The notes below the pieces were generated by a model, which saw nothing but the letters and a program-made list of their open reading frames with translations, did no database searches and was not told the DNA's origin. A DNA stretch of 32,025 nt, taken from an uncultured Candidatus Saccharimonas sp. GTDB taxonomy: Bacteria; Patescibacteriota; Saccharimonadia; Saccharimonadales; OMJO01. Each line of letters starts with the position of its first letter. Within the stretch, counting starts at the first letter, position 1. The position numbers and the translations under genes were made by a program. This document shows positions 7,121 to 14,332 of the stretch, one piece after another. The DNA lies in the NCBI GenBank assembly GCA_943353165.1, contig CALRAM010000003.1, forward strand, positions 1 through 32,025. The letters are read 5' to 3'.

Positions 7121-9238
7121 TTATAAAAGTGGCGGCAGAGCCTGAATATAGTCGGCGTTAGGATTGGTAGATGATTGCTCTACCATCCAGGCTTCTGGGC
7201 CAAGGTTGACTATTTCTGAAGCACAAGTGGGCTTTGTGTATGTTACACCCAGAGATGTGCAGTTGCTATTCGAATTCGGATTTTCGCCAAAAGTACTATT
7301 TCCCAGATGACCAAATGTTCTCAGCCACTTTATCCTGCTGGCAACTAGCGCGCCGTTGACAGTCAATTGAGTGTTACAGTCCGCATATAAACCGTTCACA
7401 ACACCCCCAGCCCCATTGGTGCAGGTGTAGATAGTTCCCCCTTGCGCCACATATACGCCGTCCAGTTGGGTGACAGATTTGTCTATAAATATATTGCCCC
7501 TGACGACTATCTGCAGGCGAGGTATGACGTCAGCCGAACGCCAACTACCGGCACCGGCGTATATTATGTTGTTCTGAATGACCAAATTGCCCTCTACGAA
7601 CAGATTGATGATACGGCTGTTTTGTATATTTGTTGTTGTTATATAAATTGTGTTTGTGGCGGCTGGGGCCTTTATATACAAATTCCCGCTGAGATTATTA
7701 AGGGCAGGATCTATAATATCCAACGCATTCAGAGCTGCTGTGGGGTTATTGACCTTTTTACCCCAATAGTCGTATGGACAGTGCATGCCCTCTACTTTAC
7801 CGAGTAGAGGACTTTCGTTGCCAAAGGTCAGCCCGCTTGGTGGTAGTGGTGCAGTAGCGCCTGTACGTAACATTGCGCTGTTAAAGCCCCAGACCTCACC
7901 CATAGCCAACACACCCAGCTGGGCGCCCGACCCTGTGCCAGCTGTCGTCCCAACAAATCCGTATATACCCGCATTTCCGCCATAGAGTTTCCAACCCTCA
8001 CCATAACAGCCAGACGATGACCCGGCAAAAATATCACCTCCATATGCCCGTATATATGGTTTTTGGGTAACAACTACGTAACAAGTGCTAGTAGTGCCAT
8101 TGACCGTTAGTGTAACTGGGAAATTACCCACTGCACCATAAGAAACACTAAATGACTGAAGCGACCCACTATTCGGTGTCCCAAAACCAGCGGTCCAAGT
8201 ATTCCCTGTTGCTATGGTTGATTTTAGGGTGGCTGTTTCGCCGATGCCCACTGTCTGTGCTATTGGACTACAATTGTTGCCTAGAGTTTTTTTGTAGCGC
8301 CAAATTATATTAGTAAATGGTTTTTGAGGTATTGTGTCAAAATTCAGACTGGTGACTGCGGAATTTGTATTGGTCACCACTCTCCCGTCTGCAAGGGTCA
8401 GTGTATATCCTGTGTATTCATAACCTAGCGGAACGCCTGTGTTTGTAACTGTATAATTTCCACTAGCTAGCTCAATAGTATAGCTAGACCCGCCCCTGCT
8501 AGCAGTACAATTTCCAAAAATATCTGCACTACAGACTATCTTGTTTATAAAATTAGAACTTGAAGATACCATTTCTGTACCATTCTCGTCCACGTGCTTC
8601 ACCTTGAGGTAGTTCGGTATGCCTTTTGTATTGTTATCGCCTACTGGGTTTCCACAATTTTTCTTTATAGCGTAGTGACTTCCGTCGCCCCAATAGATTA
8701 CTATAGCCGGAAAAGTACCAGAATCCGCATACCAAGCTATGTCACCAGCAGGGAGGTTTACACTGTTCTGCCAGTAGGTGTTGATGGTGTAATAAAAATT
8801 TTGATTAAAATTTATTTTACCGGCAGCTGCACTATAAGTAATTACATTGCTCCATTCATCAAACATATCATTGGCGGTCTGAATAGGTTCTGCGCCTGGT
8901 GAAACACTAAGCATATCTAGAATTATAAAGGCTGCGCCTGTCTGGTCGTTGCCCGGAGCCGAATTCAAGTCAAAATTTATTGTATTTATAAATTCTGCTG
9001 CATTGGTCACATTGTTCAGACCATTGTTGTTGTTACTGATAGCCTTATTTCCGTCTGGGTCGTATTGGTTGGCGAAATAGCCGTAGTATGGTTGCCGACC
9101 CGGAAAGGCATTTGCCTTTGGTTGGGGCAAAAACACCACTGCCGCAGCTACTATACAGAGTACCAGTCCCACACCCAGCAGATAACCACGCGGTTCGCCC
9201 AGCATCTTCAGCGAGTATCGGCTTCGGGAATGCATCAT
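7121..9238 (-). CDS. Large secreted cysteine-rich surface protein beside pil genes
   Basis: A 705-residue exported protein of unknown function. After a basic start there is one hydrophobic segment (about 18-37) ending in KANA-FPG, which fits signal peptidase I cleavage. An Asn/Gly-rich region follows (20-130), with about a dozen cysteines spread over the outer part, suggesting disulphides. A PKD/Ig-like beta domain lies near 325-395 (VGIGETATLKS ... GNFPVTLTVNGTTSTCYVVV). The C-terminal third has repeated short beta strands (NLFVEGNLVIQNNIIYAG, LQIVVRGNIFIDKS, TQLTVNGALVASR) like a beta-helix or polymer-forming fold. Its start overlaps the upstream gene's stop (ATGATG junction) and pilM follows 54 bases later. 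A pilus-associated or adhesive role is inferred from location. Confidence 0.8.
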   Translation of the reverse strand: MMHSRSRYSLKMLGEPRGYLLGVGLVLCIVAAAVVFLPQPKANAFPGRQPYYGYFANQYDPDGNKAISNNNNGLNNVTNAAEFINTINFDLNSAPGNDQTGAAFIILDMLSVSPGAEPIQTANDMFDEWSNVITYSAAAGKINFNQNFYYTINTYWQNSVNLPAGDIAWYADSGTFPAIVIYWGDGSHYAIKKNCGNPVGDNNTKGIPNYLKVKHVDENGTEMVSSSSNFINKIVCSADIFGNCTASRGGSSYTIELASGNYTVTNTGVPLGYEYTGYTLTLADGRVVTNTNSAVTSLNFDTIPQKPFTNIIWRYKKTLGNNCSPIAQTVGIGETATLKSTIATGNTWTAGFGTPNSGSLQSFSVSYGAVGNFPVTLTVNGTTSTCYVVVTQKPYIRAYGGDIFAGSSSGCYGEGWKLYGGNAGIYGFVGTTAGTGSGAQLGVLAMGEVWGFNSAMLRTGATAPLPPSGLTFGNESPLLGKVEGMHCPYDYWGKKVNNPTAALNALDIIDPALNNLSGNLYIKAPAATNTIYITTTNIQNSRIINLFVEGNLVIQNNIIYAGAGSWRSADVIPRLQIVVRGNIFIDKSVTQLDGVYVAQGGTIYTCTNGAGGVVNGLYADCNTQLTVNGALVASRIKWLRTFGHLGNSTFGENPNSNSNCTSLGVTYTKPTCASEIVNLGPEAWMVEQSSTNPNADYIQALPPLL

Positions 9239-9738
9239 TTTTGGAGCCTAGCTATGTTGGCATTTGCATCGGCAATATCAGAGTCTTTGACGGGATTTCC
9301 AGACTGTTTTTCTAAACCGGCTATTACTGCGCGGTAATAGGTTATGGCTGCGGGCTTGTTATTTAGTTTTTCCGAACACAGTGCCAACATATTGTTTATG
9401 TTGATGCTGTAGCCAAACTTTTCGCCCGCCTTTTTGTAGAGGTCAAACGCTGCTTGCCAATGACCCTGATTTACCTCGATAACTCCCAGAAGCTGCAAGC
9501 TTTGGGTTGTTTTGCCTGAACCAGCCGCCTTTTTGGCCTCATCGTATTTTTTCTGACTAATCAGCGAGTTTACGCTGCCGATAGGGTTAGCAATCTTTGC
9601 CGTGTTTTTGGGTTTGGAAAAGGGACTTATTTTGTAGATGACAAACAAACCCACTAGCAGAATACCTAGTGCAATGGCTCTGTATAACCACTTTTTCTTT
9701 TTGGATATTACCTGCTGGATATCTACTATGTCGTTCAT
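9235..9738 (-). CDS. Membrane-anchored TPR-like protein
   Basis: A 167-residue protein with a basic start, one transmembrane helix (about 19-40, AIALGILLVGLFVIYKI) and an outer helical domain whose segments (QSLQLLGVIEVNQGHWQAAFDLYKKA, NINNMLALCSEKLNNKPAAITYYRAV) match the tetratricopeptide pattern, with small residues at the usual positions. It is probably a scaffold for another exported protein. It is the first gene of the pil-locus transcription unit and is translationally coupled to the 705-residue protein, so the two probably act together. This resembles how PilF/TPR proteins assist pilus assembly elsewhere, but the topology differs (membrane helix, not lipoprotein). Confidence 0.8.
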   Translation of the reverse strand: MNDIVDIQQVISKKKKWLYRAIALGILLVGLFVIYKISPFSKPKNTAKIANPIGSVNSLISQKKYDEAKKAAGSGKTTQSLQLLGVIEVNQGHWQAAFDLYKKAGEKFGYSININNMLALCSEKLNNKPAAITYYRAVIAGLEKQSGNPVKDSDIADANANIARLQK

Positions 9739-9752
9739 AATGCTTGTACTTT

Positions 9753-9782
9753 ATTGTACGCTAACAACGAACATACTGCCAG
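9753..9782 (-). promoter_or_regulatory. Candidate promoter for the pil locus
   Basis: Upstream of the TPR-like gene, the minus strand has TACAAT (forward 9753-9758), 14 bases before the ATG. A weak -35 (CTGGCA, forward 9777-9782) lies 18 bases further up. Transcription would start a few bases before the ATG. It is divergent to, and overlaps, the ychF promoter region. Confidence 0.45.
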
Positions 9783-9787
9783 AACCT

Positions 9788-9815
9788 TTGAGTTTTTGTT
9801 GACCCCTGTTATAAT
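9788..9815 (+). promoter_or_regulatory. ychF promoter, leaderless geometry
   Basis: TTGAGT at 9788-9793, 16-base spacer, perfect TATAAT at 9810-9815. The ATG of ychF begins 7 bases after the -10 box, where transcription should begin. There is no Shine-Dalgarno sequence before that ATG. The mRNA is therefore predicted to be leaderless. Confidence 0.75.
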
Positions 9816-9822
9816 ATGTAGT

Positions 9823-10902
9823 ATGTCATTATCCATAGCCATAGTCGGACTGCCCAATGTCGGCAAGAGCACCTTGTTTAACGCCCTGACGGACAACAAT
9901 ATATTGGCCGCCAACTACCCTTTTGCTACCATAGAGCCAAATACCGGCATAGTCGCCGTGCCAGATGCTCGCTTGCTAAAACTAGCCCAAATGTATCAAA
10001 CCAAAAAAGTCGTGCCTGCCACAGTTACATTTATAGACATTGCTGGGCTAGTGGCTGGCGCCAGCAACGGCGAAGGTCTGGGCAACAAATTCCTCAGCCA
10101 TATTCGTAGCTGCAACGCTATCGTTCAGGTAGTACGAACATTTTCTGACAGCGAAGTCGTCCATGTAGATAACGACATTGACCCTGCCAAAGACATAGCC
10201 GTCATAAACACAGAACTAGTGCTGGCAGATTTGCAGACCGTAACCAACCGTATCCCCAAAATGGAGAAAGAAGCCCGTTCCAACCCAAAGCTAATGCCCA
10301 TACTAGAAACGCTAAACCAAGCAAAGCAGATTTTGGACAGTGGCACGCCTATTTTTCATACTTCGGAACCCCTAAAAACAGAATACTTGGCGGATTTGCA
10401 ACTATTGACCGCCAAACCGATAATCTATCTATTCAATGTGGACGAAAAAGGTCTGGCAGATGATGCCAAAAAAGCCCAGCTGACCAATCTGGTGGCACCC
10501 GCAACTGCCCTGTTCGTCTGTGCCAAACTAGAGAGCGAGCTACGAGGGCTGGACGATGACGACAAAACAGAGCTACTGACCAGCTACGCTGTTTCAGAAT
10601 CTGGACTGACAAAACTCATCCACGCCGCCAGCGATATTTTGGGTCTCCAAACATATCTGACGGCTGGTGCGGACGAAGTACGAGCCTGGACCATAAACCA
10701 AGGAGCCTCGGCTCCCCAAGCAGCTGGCGTCATACACGGAGATTTTGAGCGCGGTTTTATAGCCGCCCAAATAGTTGACTATGATGACCTAGTCAGCGCT
10801 GGATCAGAGGCAGCCGCCAAGTCCGCAGGCAAAATGCGTACCGAAGGAAAAACATACATTATGCGCCCAAATGATGTGGTAGAGTTTCGGTTCAATGTCT
10901 AG
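9823..10902 (+). CDS. ychF: Redox-regulated ribosome-binding ATPase YchF (Obg family)
   Basis: Universal Obg-family P-loop protein that binds the ribosome and prefers ATP over GTP. The 359 residues begin MSLSIAIVGLPNVGKSTLFNALT, giving G1 (GLPNVGKS) right at the N-terminus as in the whole family. G3 is DIAGLVAGASNGEGLGN, the usual NKxD is replaced by the YchF-type NVDE (YLFNVDEKG), and the C-terminal TGS domain ends TYIMRPNDVVEFRFNV. I start it at 9823, not at an upstream in-frame ATG at 9754, because the -10 box lies between the two and family members start here. It converges on the next gene with only 4 bases between stops. Confidence 0.96.
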   Translation: MSLSIAIVGLPNVGKSTLFNALTDNNILAANYPFATIEPNTGIVAVPDARLLKLAQMYQTKKVVPATVTFIDIAGLVAGASNGEGLGNKFLSHIRSCNAIVQVVRTFSDSEVVHVDNDIDPAKDIAVINTELVLADLQTVTNRIPKMEKEARSNPKLMPILETLNQAKQILDSGTPIFHTSEPLKTEYLADLQLLTAKPIIYLFNVDEKGLADDAKKAQLTNLVAPATALFVCAKLESELRGLDDDDKTELLTSYAVSESGLTKLIHAASDILGLQTYLTAGADEVRAWTINQGASAPQAAGVIHGDFERGFIAAQIVDYDDLVSAGSEAAAKSAGKMRTEGKTYIMRPNDVVEFRFNV

Positions 10903-10906
10903 CTGT

Positions 10907-11590
10907 CTAGTTAATGGTCGTGTCTGAAAAACCTAGCCGTTCCCAAGACAACGAAATGTTGCGAATAACTTTGTACAGCCCCTCTCTGTCAGGCACACTG
11001 TTATCATCGTAATAATGGTCCGTATCCACGTAATTTTCTGCCACATTTAAACAATGCACTTCGTCGGCAAACAATCTCATTCTGTCCAGTGCTTGTGGAC
11101 TAGCTATGGGTGTTACGGCAATCAATCTCTTTACCTTTATGGGTTTTAGATAATCAGCTGCAACATCTAGCGACAACCCCGAAGACAATCCGTCGGACAC
11201 CACTATGACGACATGGTTTTTTAGCAAATCTTTTCGGACTTGACCGCCTGCATCTATCAGTTTGTGGAGTTGATGGGCTTTTTGCATTCTCTCCTGTTCG
11301 ATGTAGTTGAAATACTCCATATTGAACTCTTCTATTTCTCCAACCGAAAAAGCATGGTTGTAGGTCAATGTGTCAGACGCCGACATAGCCGCCAAAGGTG
11401 TAGGTTCTCCTGGAATATGAATATTTTCTGTCATCAACATCATCAGATTAGAATGAAGCTTTATGGCTATCTGAGCACCAACCAGTACACCTCCATCGCT
11501 GAGTGATATAATGGCGCAATTTTTGGTTTGGTACTCCATAAGTTTTTGGGCAAGCTGTCTGCCTGCATCTGCCCTGTTTAGAAAATACAT
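10907..11590 (-). CDS. Phosphoribosyltransferase-domain protein, substrate unknown
   Basis: A 227-residue protein with the type I phosphoribosyltransferase layout: an N-terminal helix (NRADAGRQLAQKLMEY), a strand-loop SLSDGGVLVGAQIA, and a degraded PRPP loop VVIVVSDGLSSGLSLDVAADYL, where the usual DDG(I/L)ATG has become SDGLSSG. The late strand RLIAVTPIASPQALDRM and an acidic tail follow. This resembles predicted phosphoribosyltransferases annotated in many genomes without a known substrate. The changed first acidic residue of the loop may weaken PRPP binding. It is a single gene flanked by convergent ychF and upstream tlyA (42-base gap), with a possible own promoter. Confidence 0.75.
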   Translation of the reverse strand: MYFLNRADAGRQLAQKLMEYQTKNCAIISLSDGGVLVGAQIAIKLHSNLMMLMTENIHIPGEPTPLAAMSASDTLTYNHAFSVGEIEEFNMEYFNYIEQERMQKAHQLHKLIDAGGQVRKDLLKNHVVIVVSDGLSSGLSLDVAADYLKPIKVKRLIAVTPIASPQALDRMRLFADEVHCLNVAENYVDTDHYYDDNSVPDREGLYKVIRNISLSWERLGFSDTTIN

Positions 11591-11598
11591 AGTTGCAT

Positions 11599-11611
11599 TT
11601 TAGCATAAACG
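11599..11611 (-). promoter_or_regulatory. Possible promoter box before phosphoribosyltransferase gene
   Basis: CGTTTATGCTAAA on the minus strand is identical to the box before pilM. TATGCT as a -10 would be 11 bases from the ATG at 11590, giving a very short leader without a ribosome site. No clear -35 box is seen. Confidence 0.35.
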
Positions 11612-11632
11612 GTTAGGTTATCGGCACTGATT

Positions 11633-12352
11633 TTAGCCCTTTTTAAGTAGATAAAATCGCTCTTTGTTGCCGTTGGCGCCAGCTACTTCGGAGTCGGCTT
11701 TGTTGACCACAATGAACAACTTTTGTACCCAGTTTTCGAACTCTTTCAAGATGTTACGGCGTATTTTGTCGTTCTTTATGACGCCTTTGTGCTTTACGCC
11801 ACTGTGGCTAGATTCGAACTGTGGTTTGACCATTGCCAGTACTTTTGTATTCTTATTTATTAGTTTAGAAACAGCCGGCAAGATATCGCGTAAACTGACA
11901 AAAGATACATCTATGACTACGACATCTGGAGCCGGCTTTTGCGTTTCTAGGTCACGAATATCTGTCTGCTCGTGCAGTTCAATGCGTGGGTTTGTTCGCA
12001 ATGATGGATGTAGTTGATTGGTACCGACATCTACGGCCACAACTCTGTCTGCTCCGTGACGCAAGGCATAGTCGGTAAAACCACCTGTACTACTGCCGAC
12101 ATCTAGAACCACAGCACCTTTGAAATCTACACCTAGTTTGTCGGCAACGGATGCTAGTTTTAGCCCTGCCCTAGATACATACTGTTGCGCGGCCAACATT
12201 TCTATAATGTCTGTTGGACCTACGACAAAGCCTGATTTTGTTATGACTACCGAGCCAACGCGAACTTTGCCCAGTTTTATGTAGCTCTGTGCCTGGCTGC
12301 GCGACACTACCAAACCCCTGGAAACCATAGCTGTATCCAGCCGTTCAGTCAT
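11633..12352 (-). CDS. tlyA: TlyA family rRNA 2'-O-methyltransferase
   Basis: S-adenosylmethionine-dependent methyltransferase. The family is known to 2'-O-methylate 16S and/or 23S rRNA and is historically called hemolysin A. An N-terminal S4 RNA-binding domain (about 1-60: ERLDTAMVSRGLVVSRSQAQSYI ... GKVRVG) is followed by the linker YVSRAGLKL and an FtsJ-type Rossmann fold with motif I VLDVGSSTGGFTDYAL. The K-D-K-E tetrad is visible as K in the linker region, D in IDVSFVSL, K in MVKPQFE and E in GNKERFYLL. Its 239 residues are close to the short type I TlyA. The start is 4 bases after the efp stop, so it is probably in the rpsF-ssb-rpsR-efp unit. Confidence 0.92.
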   Translation of the reverse strand: MTERLDTAMVSRGLVVSRSQAQSYIKLGKVRVGSVVITKSGFVVGPTDIIEMLAAQQYVSRAGLKLASVADKLGVDFKGAVVLDVGSSTGGFTDYALRHGADRVVAVDVGTNQLHPSLRTNPRIELHEQTDIRDLETQKPAPDVVVIDVSFVSLRDILPAVSKLINKNTKVLAMVKPQFESSHSGVKHKGVIKNDKIRRNILKEFENWVQKLFIVVNKADSEVAGANGNKERFYLLKKG

Positions 12353-12356
12353 AAAA

Positions 12357-12923
12357 TTACTCTTTTACCCGTTCGCGGTAGGCACCGTTTACGGTATCGA
12401 CACTGATAATATCGCCAGTTTTTATAAAAGCCGGAACCTTTATTACTATGCCTGTTTCCACAGTAGCGTCCTTGCTGATGGACGAACTGGTGTCGCCTTT
12501 TACTGCCGACTCTGTGTAGGTTACCAACAGTGGGACATTTTTGGGTAATTCCACAGATATTACCCTACCGCCAAACAACTGGGCCTGAACTTTGTCGCCA
12601 TCTTTCATATATCCAGCCAAATCTTCTAGGTCATCGGCAGAAACTTCAAACTGCTCGTAGGTGTCCTCGTCCATAAAATAAAAGCTGGCTGAGTCCCTGT
12701 ACAGATACTGGACATTGCGATTGCTGACATCTGCGGGTTCGATGGATTCGTTTCCCTTGAAAGTCTTTTCTAGGACTCGTCCATCTATCAGGCTTTTTAT
12801 CTTTACATTTACTATCGACCCACCACGACCCATAACTTTTTGACCATAGCTAACAACCCTGTACGGAACGCCGTCCAGCTGAAAAATCTGCCCTTTTTTG
12901 AGATCTGTTACACCAAAAGCCAT
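12357..12923 (-). CDS. efp: Translation elongation factor P
   Basis: Enters the ribosomal E site and rescues ribosomes stalled at polyproline. The 188 residues match the family, with an N-terminal KOW-like domain and two OB folds. The functional loop reads KVMGRGG, placing arginine (R33) at the tip where E. coli has the beta-lysylated lysine 34. Proteins with arginine here are rhamnosylated by EarP in some proteobacteria or may act unmodified; no modification enzyme is seen in this window. Polyproline clients are present nearby (the fibronectin protein and the DHH-like protein tail). The gap to rpsR is 9 bases, with no clear ribosome site. Confidence 0.96.
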   Translation of the reverse strand: MAFGVTDLKKGQIFQLDGVPYRVVSYGQKVMGRGGSIVNVKIKSLIDGRVLEKTFKGNESIEPADVSNRNVQYLYRDSASFYFMDEDTYEQFEVSADDLEDLAGYMKDGDKVQAQLFGGRVISVELPKNVPLLVTYTESAVKGDTSSSISKDATVETGIVIKVPAFIKTGDIISVDTVNGAYRERVKE

Positions 12924-12932
12924 TGTTTTGAC

Positions 12933-13136
12933 CTAGTTATTGGCTACAAAAGGCATCAGTGCCAAATGCCGTGCCCGCTTTATGGCGATGCTGAGGCGAC
13001 GCTGTTCGTGCTCTTTTAGACCTGTTTTTTTGCGCGTTTCTATCTGACCGTACTGGTTTACATAGCGTTGCAGGGTTTTGAAATCCTTGTGGTCAAAAAA
13101 AGCTACATCTGTTCTGTGTTTAAAAATTTTTGCCAT
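12933..13136 (-). CDS. rpsR: 30S ribosomal protein S18
   Basis: Small-subunit protein that pairs with S6 on the platform. Its 67 residues include the conserved core (DHKDFKTLQRYVNQYGQIE) and the signature QRRLSIAIKRARHLALMPF. It is a zinc-free (C-minus) form: the N-terminal cysteines of zinc-binding S18 are absent. An AAAGGA site lies about 10 bases before the ATG. It sits in the canonical rpsF-ssb-rpsR order. Confidence 0.97.
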   Translation of the reverse strand: MAKIFKHRTDVAFFDHKDFKTLQRYVNQYGQIETRKKTGLKEHEQRRLSIAIKRARHLALMPFVANN

Positions 13137-13176
13137 ATCTGTTAATTCCTTTCTTGAATTAGTGTTTCGTGCGGAT

Positions 13177-13196
13177 AGGAGTCCTAAAAGGCTCCT
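13177..13196 (-). other. Imperfect hairpin between ssb and rpsR
   Basis: In the 70-base spacer between the ssb stop and the rpsR start, AGGAG and CTCCT pair around an AT-rich loop with one internal mismatch. No U-run follows, so it is not a standard terminator. It may protect or process the mRNA, or simply separate expression of the two genes. Confidence 0.3.
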
Positions 13197-13206
13197 TTGT
13201 TACTCA

Positions 13207-13674
13207 TTAAAATGGTATATCGTCTAGGTTTATTGGCTCGTCGCCCAATTCTTCGATGACGATGTCGTCTTTTTTGGCTGGTTTGGTGGATTCTGCATTT
13301 CTGCTAGAACCGGCTTCGTCGTCACGAGGCGCTCCTGCCCCACCAGCACCACCCAGAAATGTTACGTCTTGGGCATTTATCTCTACTTTGGTTCTTTTTT
13401 GTCCGTCTTTTTCCCAACTGCTGGACTGTATGCGACCGTTTACTAGGCAAGGGCGTCCTTTGGTCAGATACTGGGCTACGCGTTCTCCTAGTGGTCCCCA
13501 CGCCACGACATCTATATAGTCTGTGGTTTCTTGCCAGTCACCACTACTGTTTTTGTAGCTACGGTTTAGCGCAAGGCTAAAACTACAAACATTTTGCCCG
13601 TTGGGCGTCTGTCGAAGCTCTGGATCGCGTGTCAGATTTCCCATCAATATTACTTGGTTAAAACTACGTGCCAT
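13207..13674 (-). CDS. ssb: Single-stranded DNA-binding protein
   Basis: Tetrameric OB-fold protein that coats single-stranded DNA in replication, recombination and repair. The OB fold spans about residues 1-105 (SFNQVILMGNLTRDPELRQTP, DYIDVVAWG, GERVAQYLTKGRPCLVNGRI). A glycine/polar linker follows, and the last residues DEPINLDDIPF carry the acidic tip that recruits partner proteins. Length (155) is typical. A strong AGAAGGAG site lies 9 bases before the ATG. It lies between rpsF and rpsR, the widespread bacterial order. Confidence 0.97.
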   Translation of the reverse strand: MARSFNQVILMGNLTRDPELRQTPNGQNVCSFSLALNRSYKNSSGDWQETTDYIDVVAWGPLGERVAQYLTKGRPCLVNGRIQSSSWEKDGQKRTKVEINAQDVTFLGGAGGAGAPRDDEAGSSRNAESTKPAKKDDIVIEELGDEPINLDDIPF

Positions 13675-13801
13675 ATGGCATTTCTCCTTCTAGGAACTAT
13701 GTCCTCGCACCTTTATGCACCAAAAAGGGCAAAAAGCGCGTAAATTATTGTTAAGTACTTATACCGTAACGCGAAGATATGTGCCCGTCAAGGCAATATG
13801 C

Positions 13802-14194
13802 CTATTCCTCGTCTTCGTCGTCGTTGCGGTCGTCGTTGGCTCGGTCGCCACGCGCCGCGACCTTTTGGGCCTTTTCTTCCTTCAATTGTTGCGCCTTTTC
13901 GATGGCCTTTAGGTCTGGTCGACTGATAAGGTAACGTATTACCTCGTCAGTAATATTGAGGGTTGCCTCAATCTTTTGGACGGCCGAACCTGGCAACTCT
14001 ACGGTGTAAAAAACATACACTGCGTAATCGTGCTTGGCAATCGTATAGGCTAGCTTGCGCTTGCCCCAATTGTCGGTAGACAGTATCTTGCCGCCACCGT
14101 TGGTAACCATTTTGGTCACCTTTTCTTCGGCTTTGCTCAGATCTACTTCTAGGTCTGGGTGATACAACACCGCGATTTCGTATTGGTTGTTCAA
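13802..14194 (-). CDS. rpsF: 30S ribosomal protein S6, TTG start
   Basis: Binds S18 and the 16S rRNA platform. The core NNQYEIAVLYHPDLEVDLSKAEEKV and the later YAVYVFYTVELPGSAVQKIEATLNI identify it. An ATG exists at 14221, but a perfect AGGAGG (forward 14201-14206) lies 6 bases before an in-frame TTG at 14194. Starting there gives 130 residues beginning right at the conserved S6 N-terminus, so TTG is the likely start. The C-terminus is a charged extension that ends in a run of D, E, N and R, as in some other S6 proteins. Confidence 0.95.
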   Translation of the reverse strand: MNNQYEIAVLYHPDLEVDLSKAEEKVTKMVTNGGGKILSTDNWGKRKLAYTIAKHDYAVYVFYTVELPGSAVQKIEATLNITDEVIRYLISRPDLKAIEKAQQLKEEKAQKVAARGDRANDDRNDDEDEE

Positions 14195-14271
14195 AAAGAA
14201 CCTCCTCTGGTTAATGCCCATGCGCTAGTAGTCTTTGGGACTTAGCCATGAGCCGAGTTAATGTACAGAGT
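14195..14271 (-). promoter_or_regulatory. rpsF mRNA leader, about 70 bases
   Basis: From the predicted transcription start near 14265 to the TTG there are about 70 untranslated bases ending in the strong AGGAGG. A small hairpin is possible (AGTC-CCAAA-GACT). Many bacteria autoregulate rpsF through an S6:S18-binding leader RNA. I cannot confirm that motif by eye. Confidence 0.3.
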
Positions 14272-14300
14272 ATTGTAGTCTATTTACCTCTGTTAGTCAA
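14272..14300 (-). promoter_or_regulatory. rpsF-ssb-rpsR promoter
   Basis: Minus-strand TTGACT (forward 14295-14300), 17-base spacer, TACAAT (forward 14272-14277). This near-consensus sigma-70-type promoter should drive rpsF-ssb-rpsR-efp-tlyA. Unlike several other promoters in the window it leaves a long leader with a Shine-Dalgarno site. Confidence 0.75.
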
Positions 14301-14332
14301 CAGCCCGCCAATAAAACCTCTGGACTGCCGAC

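Noticed and set aside
9799-9804. TTGACC as a -35 box for ychF
   Set aside because: It is only 5 bases from the TATAAT; TTGAGT at 9788 has the correct 16-base spacing.
9754-9822. Longer YchF start at the upstream ATG (9754)
   Set aside because: The promoter -10 box (9810-9815) lies inside this extension, and the family N-terminus begins at 9823.
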